Source: Oscillospiraceae bacterium (GTDB taxonomy: Bacteria > Bacillota > Clostridia > Oscillospirales > Ruminococcaceae). From it: a DNA stretch of 6,981 nt. A program made the position numbers and the translations under genes. Under the pieces are notes generated by a model that made no database searches, had not been told where the DNA came from, and worked only from the letters and a program-made list of their open reading frames with translations. The stretch covers positions 1-6,981 of the forward strand of contig JAEDLA010000076.1 in NCBI GenBank assembly GCA_016295545.1, read 5' to 3'. Positions 1 to 5,742 of the stretch are shown here, one piece after another (position 1 is the stretch's first letter; the number at the start of each line of letters is the position of its first letter).

Positions 1-85
1 TTTTTCCGATTATTTCAAGTCCTCATCAAAGAATTTTTTGAATTTCTGAATATTACATATATCCTTCATTTCATCACATTTTTAC

Positions 86-114
86 TTGACATAAGTGAAA
101 ATATAAAGTATAAT
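86..114 (+). promoter_or_regulatory. Perfect-consensus sigma-A promoter
   Basis: TTGACA at 86-91 and TATAAT at 109-114 are separated by exactly 17 bp, so both boxes match the vegetative sigma-A consensus with ideal spacing. The predicted transcript start, around 121, leaves a short leader before the GGAGG at 131-135 and the ATG at 143. It should be a strong promoter for the small exported protein and, by read-through, perhaps for ppiB and nfo, which have no clear promoter of their own. Confidence 0.9.
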
Positions 115-142
115 ATATGTATTATTTTACGGAGGTCGGTGT

Positions 143-586
143 ATGGAAACAAGAAGAATGATTTCATTACTTATTGCCGCTGTCGTGGCGCTTCTTATTA
201 TATATGCAGGCAAGTCCTGCGCACAGGATATTGTGGAGACAAATCACAAGGCTTCTATCAAGGCTTCTCCTGACTTTACAGGATATATGACAGATTCCTC
301 TCTGTACAACTCGATTCCTGATGACGCCAACTATACAAATCCGTCAGAATCAACTGCGCCCTCTGTCAATGAAGGCTATGAAATTGTTACCAATATTTTC
401 GGAGATGCTGTAGGAACGATTCCTGTTACAAACAGTGACGATGAGTCAGGTACAGGGAATAATAATGAAAATACCGCTGAAACTACAGTTAAATCTATTC
501 TTGGAAATTATACAAATGCAACAACTGAACCTGTCACTACAGTTACCGGCAAAGATCTTAATGAACTTGTCCTGCACATCAACTGA
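143..586 (+). CDS. Small exported or membrane-anchored protein of unknown function
   Basis: I do not recognise this 147-residue protein. The N-terminus has basic residues (R4, R5) followed by a hydrophobic stretch at about residues 7-22, which fits a signal peptide or an N-terminal membrane anchor. S-C-A at 25-27 before Q28 could be a signal peptidase I site. C26 is not in a convincing lipobox, because G-K-S precedes it. The remaining 120 residues are acidic and rich in Thr, Asn and Ser, especially residues 94-136, like a flexible extracellular linker with no globular motif I can name. The start is well set: GGAGG at 131-135 lies 7 nt before the ATG, behind a perfect sigma-A promoter. It lies 95 nt upstream of ppiB and may share its transcript. 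The gene itself looks real; its function is unknown. Confidence 0.8.
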   Translation: METRRMISLLIAAVVALLIIYAGKSCAQDIVETNHKASIKASPDFTGYMTDSSLYNSIPDDANYTNPSESTAPSVNEGYEIVTNIFGDAVGTIPVTNSDDESGTGNNNENTAETTVKSILGNYTNATTEPVTTVTGKDLNELVLHIN

Positions 587-612
587 TACCAAATCAGAAA
601 ATAGTATGAAGC

Positions 613-653
613 CAGCTGTTTTCAGCTTATAAATATTATTCTGAAAACAGTTG
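613..653 (+). other. Intergenic stem-loop upstream of ppiB
   Basis: CTGTTTTCAG at 616-625 pairs perfectly with CTGAAAACAG at 641-650. The stem extends outward through a G-U, an A-U and a C-G pair to 613 and 653. The 15-nt A/T-rich loop could form a few more A-U pairs. No run of U follows, so it is not a standard intrinsic terminator. It could be a weak or partial terminator, an mRNA stability or processing element between the exported-protein gene and ppiB, or a chance A/T-rich fold. Confidence 0.5.
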
Positions 654-681
654 AAATATATATTTATACCGGAGGTCTAAA

Positions 682-1155
682 ATGGTTATTATTGAAATGG
701 AAAACGGAAAGAAAATTAAAATTGAGCTTTATCCCGATATTGCCCCCATATCCTGCGCAAACTTTGAAAAGCTTGTCAATTCCGGATTTTATAACGGTCT
801 CACCTTTCACAGGGTTATTCCCGGATTCATGATACAGGGCGGCTGCCCCAAGGGTACAGGTACAGGCGGTCCCGGCTGGAACATCAAGGGCGAATTTGCT
901 GCCAACGGCGTAAAAAACGATTTAAAGCACACTCGTGGAGTTCTCTCAATGGCTCGTTCAATGATGCCTGATTCAGCAGGTTCCCAGTTCTTTATCATGC
1001 ATGAGGACGCTCCTCACCTTGACGGTCAGTATGCCGCTTTCGGAAAGGTAATCGAGGGTATGGACGTTGTTGACGAGATCGCTGAAACTGCAACAGACTA
1101 TGCCGACAAGCCGCTTACTCCTCAGATCATGAAAAAGGTTACTATCGAGGACTGA
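682..1155 (+). CDS. ppiB: Cyclophilin-type peptidyl-prolyl cis-trans isomerase
   Basis: This cytoplasmic cyclophilin catalyses cis-trans isomerisation of X-Pro peptide bonds during protein folding. The 157 residues form a single cyclophilin domain with no signal peptide. Visible hallmarks are [13 protein letters not shown] at 42-54, including the catalytic Arg44; the G-T-G-T-G-G-P-G-W loop at 58-66; S-A-G-S-Q-F-F-I at 98-105; and [11 protein letters not shown] at 113-123. His112 sits where human cyclophilin A has the cyclosporin-contacting Trp121, as is usual in Bacillus-type PpiB, so cyclosporin affinity may be low. GGAGGT at 671-676 sets the ATG. The nfo gene follows after 16 nt, so the two are probably co-transcribed. 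The family assignment is certain; the symbol rests on similarity to cytosolic Bacillus PpiB as I recall it. Confidence 0.95.
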   Translation: MVIIEMENGKKIKIELYPDIAPISCANFEKLVNSGFYNGLTFHRVIPGFMIQGGCPKGTGTGGPGWNIKGEFAANGVKNDLKHTRGVLSMARSMMPDSAGSQFFIMHEDAPHLDGQYAAFGKVIEGMDVVDEIAETATDYADKPLTPQIMKKVTIED

Positions 1156-1171
1156 TTGAGAGGTTGATTTT

Positions 1172-2005
1172 ATGCTTTATATAGGCTGTCATCTTGCTTC
1201 ATCAAAGGGATACAAGGCTATGGGTATGCAGGCTGTGGATATAAACGCCAATACCTTTGCCTTTTTCACAAGAAATCCTCGTGGAGGCAGCGCAAAAGCT
1301 CTGAATATGAGCGATGTTGAGGCTTTTCTCGCAATCAGTCAGGAGCATTCATTCGGAAAACTGGTTGCTCATGCTCCATACACCATGAACGCCTGCGCTG
1401 CTGATGAAAATATCCGACGCTTTGCCCGTGAAGCTATGGCTGATGACATTAAACGGCTTGAAGCTACTCCCGGAAATTACTATAATTTTCACCCCGGTTC
1501 CCACGTTAAACAAGGCACCGAAGTCGGAATAGCTTTTATTTCCGAACAGCTCAATGCAGTGCTTACAAAAGAGCAGTCAACTACTGTTCTTCTTGAAACT
1601 ATGGCTGGCAAAGGCTCTGAAATGGGACGCTCTTTTGAGGAGCTGCGTGAAATTATTGACCGCACTGAGCTTTCCGAAAAGCTTGGCGTTTGCCTTGATA
1701 CCTGCCATGTATGGGACGCCGGATATGATGTTGTCAATAATTTTGATGGTGTTCTTGAGGAATTTGACCGAGTTATAGGTCTAAGCAGGCTGAAAGCAAT
1801 TCACCTGAATGATAGTCTCAATCCTCTGGGCGCACATAAGGACAGACACGCTAAAATCGGCGAGGGATATATCGGTGCTGACGCTATTATCCGTATAATC
1901 AATAATCCGCACCTGAAAGGTCTGCCCTTTATTCTTGAAACTCCCAACGATATTGAGGGCTATGCAAAAGAAATTGACTTTCTGAGAAAAAATTACAGCG
2001 AATAA
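1172..2005 (+). CDS. nfo: Endonuclease IV (AP endonuclease)
   Basis: This is a zinc-dependent apurinic/apyrimidinic endonuclease of base-excision repair, which cuts the DNA backbone 5' to abasic sites and also removes 3' blocking groups. At 277 residues it is close to the usual length (E. coli Nfo is 285). The TIM-barrel metal ligands known from the E. coli enzyme all have counterparts here: H67, H107, E142, D176, H179, H211, D224, H226 and E256. They lie in the motifs [37 protein letters not shown] and I-L-E-T-P-N. A modest AGAGG-like site at 1159-1163 precedes the ATG. The gene follows ppiB by 16 nt and has no obvious terminator of its own before the SASP gene. In Bacillus, Nfo helps repair spore DNA during germination; a similar role here is only inference. 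Confidence 0.97.
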   Translation: MLYIGCHLASSKGYKAMGMQAVDINANTFAFFTRNPRGGSAKALNMSDVEAFLAISQEHSFGKLVAHAPYTMNACAADENIRRFAREAMADDIKRLEATPGNYYNFHPGSHVKQGTEVGIAFISEQLNAVLTKEQSTTVLLETMAGKGSEMGRSFEELREIIDRTELSEKLGVCLDTCHVWDAGYDVVNNFDGVLEEFDRVIGLSRLKAIHLNDSLNPLGAHKDRHAKIGEGYIGADAIIRIINNPHLKGLPFILETPNDIEGYAKEIDFLRKNYSE

Positions 2006-2051
2006 AAAGTCTGTGATTTCTCATTTTTTCTAATTTTATAATTATTTTCCT

Positions 2052-2081
2052 TTAATATATTACTTAATGCAAGACATAATA
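2052..2081 (+). promoter_or_regulatory. Putative sigma-G (forespore) promoter of the SASP gene
   Basis: CATAATA at 2075-2081 fits the sigma-G -10 pattern CATnnTA. TTAATA at 2052-2057, 17 bp upstream, matches five of six positions of the usual TGAATA -35 element. SASP genes are classic forespore sigma-G targets, so position and sequence agree. The region is A/T-rich, so chance similarity to the -35 box is possible. Confidence 0.55.
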
Positions 2082-2122
2082 CTATCACGGCATCAATATT
2101 TCAATTTAAAGGAGATTTTATT

Positions 2123-2302
2123 ATGAAGGGTGAATTTACTCAGAAGGGCAAGGAAGCTCTCGAAAGATTCAAAATGGAGTCCGCAAGCGAGGTCGGTGTA
2201 AACCTCAAGCAGGGCTACAATGGTGACCTTACTGCAAGAGAAGCCGGTTCTATCGGCGGTCAGATGGTGAAAAAGATGATCGATGCATATAAGATGCAGT
2301 AG
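2123..2302 (+). CDS. Alpha/beta-type small acid-soluble spore protein (SASP)
   Basis: This 59-residue protein belongs to the SASP family that coats DNA in dormant spores, shifts it toward an A-like form and protects it from UV, heat and depurination. The C-terminal signature is clear: G-Y-N-G-D-L-T-A-R-E-A-G-S-I-G-G at 31-46, followed by Q-M-V-K-K-M-I-D. The germination-protease (GPR) region reads M-E-S-A-S-E-V at 18-24. The canonical site is T-E-F/I-A-S-E-F with cleavage after the first Glu, so the P1' hydrophobic residue is Ser here. The N-terminus is slightly shorter than in Bacillus SASPs. GGAG at 2111-2114 lies 8 nt before the ATG. The gene sits alone between a sigma-G-like promoter and a strong terminator, as expected for a monocistronic forespore gene. 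Family certain; exact paralogue not assigned. Confidence 0.95.
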   Translation: MKGEFTQKGKEALERFKMESASEVGVNLKQGYNGDLTAREAGSIGGQMVKKMIDAYKMQ

Positions 2303-2316
2303 TCATTCTTATATTG

Positions 2317-2342
2317 AAGCGGGCTGAGCAAGCCCGCTTTTT
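2317..2342 (+). terminator. Rho-independent terminator after the SASP gene
   Basis: AAGCGGGCT at 2317-2325 and AGCCCGCTT at 2331-2339 form a perfect 9-bp, G/C-rich stem with a 5-nt loop. A run of five T spans 2338-2342 and T/A-rich sequence follows. It lies 14 nt after the SASP stop codon and also insulates the next promoter from upstream transcription. Confidence 0.95.
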
Positions 2343-2361
2343 ATTATATTTTAACTTCACC

Positions 2362-2390
2362 TTGACTTAATGTCCTTAAAATGCTACAAT
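2362..2390 (+). promoter_or_regulatory. Sigma-A promoter of the SGNH-DUF5131-GNAT unit
   Basis: TTGACT at 2362-2367 and TACAAT at 2385-2390 are each one base off consensus and are 17 bp apart. Transcription would start near 2397. That excludes the upstream in-frame ATG at 2370 as a start for the SGNH gene and supports the ATG at 2433. Confidence 0.85.
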
Positions 2391-2418
2391 ATTAAAAGAA
2401 CAATAGTAATCGACAAAC

Positions 2419-2423
2419 AGGAG
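2419..2423 (+). promoter_or_regulatory. Ribosome binding site fixing the SGNH start at 2433
   Basis: AGGAG lies 9 nt before the ATG at 2433, whereas the ATG at 2370 lies between the promoter boxes and has no Shine-Dalgarno sequence. This shortens the apparent reading frame by 21 codons at the N-terminus. Confidence 0.85.
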
Positions 2424-2432
2424 TGTGTTGCA

Positions 2433-3593
2433 ATGTCTGAAAAATATACAAAATGGGTAACTGCATGGGGTAATGCCATTTCAATTACTGAACGCCGTCC
2501 GGAAAATTATGCAAAGAATATTACCCTCCGCTATCCGGTAAAAATGATGCTGAACGGAGACAAGCTCCGCATAACGCTGGATAATTTCTGCGGAACTGAG
2601 CCTGTAACCCTGACCTGCGCCAATATTGCAAGGTCATGCGGTGACAATTTCATTGATACGGAAACCCTTTGTGAGCTAACTTTCTCAGGCTCACGGTCAG
2701 TAACGATTCCGGCAGGAGACTCTGTAACAAGTGATGCTGCGGATTTTCCGGTCAATAAGGGCGATGACATTGCCGTCAGCCTTTACTTTGCGGACTTTAC
2801 TGAAATGCGCTCCGGAGTTATAATAACAGGACCTCTCTCAAAAGGATTCTTTGCTGTGGGAAATCAGTCGGAGCAGTCCTCTCTCAGCCCTGATACATCA
2901 AAGAAAACAAGCTGCTTCTACTTTCTCAGCGGTATTGATGTTCATACAGCAGAAAGCAGCCGTACTCTGATTTGCTATGGTGATTCCATTACTGCTCAGG
3001 CATGACCGGATTTCCTTATCCTCCGTACTCTTGAAACCGGTGACGGCACAACAGCTGTTATCCGGAAAGCGGCAAGCGGCACACGCATTCTCAGGCAGTA
3101 TGATAACATTACTTACGACTCCTACGGACTAAGAGGTTCAGTACGCTTTCCCCGTGAAGCTCTCGTCTCCGGAGCTGATACTGTGATTATCCAGCATGGA
3201 ATCAATGATATAATTCACCCTGTAGGCACGGACATCAATCCTTTCCGCCCTATGAGCGACCTGCCGACGGCTCAGGAAATGATCGACGGACTGCGAATGT
3301 ACATTGATACTGCCCGAAAATACGGACTGAATGTTTATCTTGGTACTCTGCTGCCTATTGAGGGCTGGCGTACTTACGCTGACTTCCGTGAAAAACTGCG
3401 CTGCAAGGTCAATGACTGGATACGCTCAACAGGCGAAGCAGACGGTGTTATCGACTTTGACCATGCATTATGCGATCCTCTCAGAAAATCTGCCTTTGCG
3501 GAGGGGTATGACAGCGGAGATCACCTTCACCCAAGTCTTTCTGCCTATAAGCGTATGGCGGAGGAAGTTCCGGAAAAGCTAATAACACGGTAA
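2433..3593 (+). pseudogene. SGNH/GDSL-type hydrolase interrupted by an in-frame UGA
   Basis: Read through the stop, this is one continuous 386-codon frame encoding a probable carbohydrate or lipid esterase (deacetylase-like) of the SGNH superfamily. The first 175 or so residues look like a beta-rich N-terminal domain. The SGNH domain then gives block I G-D-S-I-T at 183-187 with nucleophile S185, block III G-I-N-D at 256-259, and D-H-L-H at 363-366 supplying the Asp/His pair. Codon 191 (3003-3005) is TGA, right after G-D-S-I-T-A-Q-A and before P-D-F. Related esterases usually have Trp before this Pro, so TGG to TGA is the simplest explanation. The frame on both sides is intact, with no frameshift, which points to a very recent mutation, a sequencing error or readthrough. 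No signal peptide is visible, so the intact enzyme would be cytoplasmic. The substrate is unknown. Confidence 0.85.
3003..3005 (+). other. In-frame TGA codon within the SGNH hydrolase
   Basis: The TGA splits the catalytic domain: the nucleophile motif lies upstream, and the oxyanion Asn and catalytic Asp/His lie downstream. The next base is C, and UGA-C is known as a comparatively leaky stop context. TGG encodes Trp elsewhere in the window, and TGA ends ppiB (1153-1155) and the PlsC-like gene (5734-5736), so UGA is a normal stop in this organism. A GTG at 3183 is in frame downstream but has no convincing ribosome binding site, so independent translation of the second half is unlikely. Confidence 0.9.
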
Positions 3594-3619
3594 TATTCCG
3601 CTGAGCGAGGACTAAAGAT

Positions 3620-4444
3620 ATGAACAACTCAGAAAATATTTATGCTGACTGGAATCCCTGGCACGGCTGTACAAAAATAAGTCCCGGCTGTAAATACTGT
3701 TATGTCTATCGTCAGGACGAAATGTACGGAAATCCGGCGGACAGCAGTAACTGTCACAAGAACACGACCTTTGATTTGCCGCTGAGAAAAAAACGGGACG
3801 GCACCTATAAAATTCCCTCCGGAAAAATCGTATTCACCTGTTTTACCTCTGATTTTCTGCTGCCTGACGCTGATAAATGGCGTGCTGAATGCTGGAAAAT
3901 GATGAAGCTGCGCAGTGACTGCTGGTTCTATTTTTTCACAAAACGCATTGACAGACTGGCAGAATGTCTGCCTGAGGACTGGGGAGAAGGATATGACAAT
4001 GTTATTATTGGCTGTACAGTTGAAAATCAGGACAGAGCCGATTTCAGACTGCCGGTTTTTCTTTCTCTGCCAATCAGGCATAAATCAATTATAGTTGCTC
4101 CCCTGCTGGAAAAAATAGATATATCTGCCTATCTTAACGACACTATTGAGGAGGTTTCTGTCAGTGGAGAATCCGGAAAATATGCACGGCCATGCTGCTA
4201 TGACTGGATACTTAATTTGAGAAGTCAGTGCATTGAAAAAAATATACCATTCCGTTTTCATCAGACAGGTGCTCATTTTATCAAGGACAGGAAATTGTAT
4301 AATATAAGGCGAAAGGACCAGATACCGCAGGCACGGAAAGCAGGGATAGATTACCTTATCGGTAAAAATGCTATCCCTGAAACTGCTGACCTGAATAGGC
4401 AGCAAGACACCTTTCGGGAGCTTACATTTTTTGATATGGAATAA
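3620..4444 (+). CDS. DUF5131 / phage Gp37-Gp68 family three-cysteine protein
   Basis: This 274-residue protein matches the Gp37/Gp68 (DUF5131) family in several motifs. An opening W-N-P-W-H-G-C is followed by the cysteine cluster C17-x6-C24-x2-C27-Y. Further matches are F-T-K-R at 106-109, V-S-G-E-S-G at 181-186, and a C-terminal R-K-D-Q-I-P-Q-A-R-K-A-G-I-D segment at 231-244. The cysteine cluster resembles an iron-sulfur site of radical-SAM-like enzymes, but the spacing is not the classic C-x3-C-x2-C and the activity of the family is not established to my knowledge. Family members occur in phages and genomic islands, often beside a three-Cys-motif partner protein (TcmP), which is absent here. 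GAGGA at 3607-3611 sets the ATG, 26 nt after the SGNH stop. The GNAT gene follows after 11 nt, so the genes are probably co-transcribed. Confidence 0.88.
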   Translation: MNNSENIYADWNPWHGCTKISPGCKYCYVYRQDEMYGNPADSSNCHKNTTFDLPLRKKRDGTYKIPSGKIVFTCFTSDFLLPDADKWRAECWKMMKLRSDCWFYFFTKRIDRLAECLPEDWGEGYDNVIIGCTVENQDRADFRLPVFLSLPIRHKSIIVAPLLEKIDISAYLNDTIEEVSVSGESGKYARPCCYDWILNLRSQCIEKNIPFRFHQTGAHFIKDRKLYNIRRKDQIPQARKAGIDYLIGKNAIPETADLNRQQDTFRELTFFDME

Positions 4445-4455
4445 GGAGAAAAATA

Positions 4456-4887
4456 ATGATAATCCAGGAAATGAAAAAAGAACATACAGATGAAGTTTTT
4501 CAGATGATGAAAGTTTTTTACTCATCACCTGCTGTTTCAACAAATGGTTCTGATGAGATTTTTATGTCAGATATTCAGAACTGTATAAACGATAATCCCT
4601 ATCTTGAGGGATATGTTTTTGTTGAACAGGATAAAATTATGGGTTATGCAATGGCAGCAAAAAGCTTTTCCACTGAATTCGGCAAGCCCTGCATCTGGAT
4701 TGAGGATATTTATATTAAACCTGAATATCGGGGAAAAGGTATCGGAAGTCAGTTTCTTGTTTATATTGAGCAGAAGTATAGGGATTCGATTTTAAGACTT
4801 GAAGTCGAAGAGGATAACACGGCAGCTGTTCACGTTTACAAAAAAAGTGGTTTTGATGTATTGCCATACATGGAAATGAAAAAATAA
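4456..4887 (+). CDS. GNAT-family N-acetyltransferase
   Basis: This 143-residue, single-domain GCN5-related acetyltransferase should transfer an acetyl group from acetyl-CoA to an amine of a small molecule or protein. Motif A is clear: I-E-D-I-Y-I-K-P-E-Y at 82-91 leads into the pyrophosphate-binding R-G-K-G-I-G at 92-97. Motif B is N-T-A-A-V-H-V-Y-K-K-S-G-F at 121-133, with Y128 at the position of the usual catalytic Tyr. The substrate cannot be inferred from sequence. AAGGAG at 4443-4448 overlaps the DUF5131 stop codon and lies 7 nt before the ATG, a sign of tight coupling. A terminator follows at 4941, so this is the last gene of the unit. Confidence 0.93.
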   Translation: MIIQEMKKEHTDEVFQMMKVFYSSPAVSTNGSDEIFMSDIQNCINDNPYLEGYVFVEQDKIMGYAMAAKSFSTEFGKPCIWIEDIYIKPEYRGKGIGSQFLVYIEQKYRDSILRLEVEEDNTAAVHVYKKSGFDVLPYMEMKK

Positions 4888-4940
4888 GTAAAAGCGGACA
4901 ATTAATCTTTCTCTAACATCTAATCATATATTTTACAATC

Positions 4941-4965
4941 AAAAAGGAGCCATCGCTCCTTTTTT
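4941..4965 (+). terminator. Rho-independent terminator after the GNAT gene, possibly bidirectional
   Basis: AAAAAGGAGC at 4941-4950 and GCTCCTTTTT at 4955-4964 form a perfect 10-bp stem around a CATC tetraloop, with six T at 4960-4965. Because the left arm begins with five A, the same hairpin would also have a U-tail on the minus strand. It ends the SGNH-DUF5131-GNAT unit. Confidence 0.93.
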
Positions 4966-5010
4966 CTTTATCAAATTACATTTGTCACTGCTGAAATGAC
5001 ATTTCACCTA

Positions 5011-5039
5011 TTGAAGACTGCATATTTTTATGATATAAT
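5011..5039 (+). promoter_or_regulatory. Extended -10 sigma-A promoter of the acyltransferase-ligase pair
   Basis: TTGAAG at 5011-5016 and a perfect TATAAT at 5034-5039 are 17 bp apart. The TG at 5031-5032 gives a TGnTATAAT extended -10. The transcript would begin near 5046, so translation from the upstream in-frame ATG at 4996 is not possible from this promoter. Confidence 0.9.
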
Positions 5040-5060
5040 CTGTTTACAGGATAAAGCTGC

Positions 5061-5066
5061 GGAGGG
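5061..5066 (+). promoter_or_regulatory. Ribosome binding site for a TTG start
   Basis: GGAGGG sits 7 nt before the TTG at 5074 and downstream of the predicted transcript start. No in-frame ATG or GTG lies at a suitable distance, so this site decides the start of the PlsC-like gene. Confidence 0.85.
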
Positions 5067-5073
5067 AAGAAAA

Positions 5074-5736
5074 TTGTATAAAGAAAGTAAATTCTTAATT
5101 TATAGATTCCTGAGAGCTGTGGGCAGTCCTGTTTTCAGGTTTATTTTCAGACCTGAAATAGCAGGCGCAGAGAATATTCCACAAAACGGAGCAGTTATAA
5201 TTGCAGGAAATCACAAACACGCTCTTGATCCCATACTTATAGACATAAGCACAAAACGGATAGTCCGCACCCTTGCAAAAAAGGAGCTGCATGACGGTCC
5301 TTTCGGATTTATTTTCAGAAGTACAGGTACAATACCGGTTGACCTCCACAGCAGCAGAAACAAGGCAGCACTTGAAAGTGCTGTTGAGGTGCTGAGACAT
5401 GGCGGTACAATTAATCTTTCCCCCGAAGCAAAGCGAAATTTTACCAATGAGCTTCTTCTGCCTTTTAAATACGGAGCTGTTGCAATGAGCCGCCGGACTA
5501 ATACTCCCATTGTCCCCTATTCTGTTACCGGAGATTACAGACTCTTTTCAAAAAATCTGAAAGTAACCTTTGGCAAAGCATTTTATCCCGATACATCATC
5601 AGATGACCTGTATAACGCTAACAGGGAGCTTTATGAAAAAATACTGGAATTGCTGACAGAAAATACTGATAAGAAAGTCCTTGAAACAAAGCATATTACT
5701 TCCTTTGATGAATGGGAAAAGAAAAACAACAGGTGA
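5074..5736 (+). CDS. PlsC-like 1-acyl-glycerol-3-phosphate acyltransferase
   Basis: This membrane-associated acyltransferase probably transfers an acyl chain to lysophosphatidate or a related lysolipid. From the TTG start it has 220 residues, a normal PlsC length. Motif I is N-H-K-H-A-L-D with the catalytic H47-x4-D52. Motif II is around G-F-I-F-R-S-T-G-T-I-P-V-D at 78-90. Motif III reads S-P-E-A-K-R at 116-121 instead of the usual F-P-E-G-T-R, keeping the key Glu and Arg. Motif IV is around T-P-I-V-P-Y at 144-149. The longer frame from ATG 4996 is rejected because its extra 26 codons span the promoter. An AMP-forming acyl ligase follows after 6 nt. That order matches the two domains of fused Aas proteins, so lysophospholipid reacylation is possible, as is ordinary phosphatidate synthesis. 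Confidence 0.93.
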   Translation: MYKESKFLIYRFLRAVGSPVFRFIFRPEIAGAENIPQNGAVIIAGNHKHALDPILIDISTKRIVRTLAKKELHDGPFGFIFRSTGTIPVDLHSSRNKAALESAVEVLRHGGTINLSPEAKRNFTNELLLPFKYGAVAMSRRTNTPIVPYSVTGDYRLFSKNLKVTFGKAFYPDTSSDDLYNANRELYEKILELLTENTDKKVLETKHITSFDEWEKKNNR

Positions 5737-5742
5737 TAAGCT

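Noticed and set aside
11..70. A minus-strand frame of about 19 codons ending near position 11.
   Set aside because: It has a stop just upstream of its ATG, no ribosome binding site and no known match, so it is not a supportable gene.
1..273. Plus-strand frame 1 is open from the left edge to a TGA at 271-273.
   Set aside because: It runs across the perfect sigma-A promoter and overlaps the well-supported gene at 143. Its translation is Phe/Ile-rich with no recognisable motif, so it is best explained by A/T-rich noncoding sequence.
1015..1017. His at the cyclophilin Trp121 position as an oddity.
   Set aside because: Bacillus-type PpiB proteins, as I recall them, also carry His here, so it is normal for the family.
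2006..2051. A terminator directly after nfo.
   Set aside because: There are T-rich runs but no stable G/C stem before them, so I do not call one. Read-through to the terminator at 2317 is possible.
2370..2432. An upstream ATG at 2370 as the start of the SGNH hydrolase.
   Set aside because: It lies between the -35 and -10 boxes and lacks a Shine-Dalgarno sequence. The ATG at 2433 has AGGAG at proper spacing.
3003..3005. UGA as a selenocysteine codon or as a reassigned Trp codon.
   Set aside because: SGNH enzymes are not known selenoproteins and I see no clear SECIS-like hairpin just downstream. TGG is used for Trp and TGA terminates other genes in the window.
3183..3593. A separate gene starting at GTG 3183.
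   Set aside because: It is in the same frame as the upstream SGNH half, begins inside the catalytic domain, has no nucleophile motif and no good ribosome binding site. It is the second part of the interrupted gene.
3629..4543. Two minus-strand frames of about 150 codons opposite the DUF5131 gene.
   Set aside because: They are antisense shadows of a gene with clear family motifs, lack ribosome binding sites, and their translations resemble nothing known.
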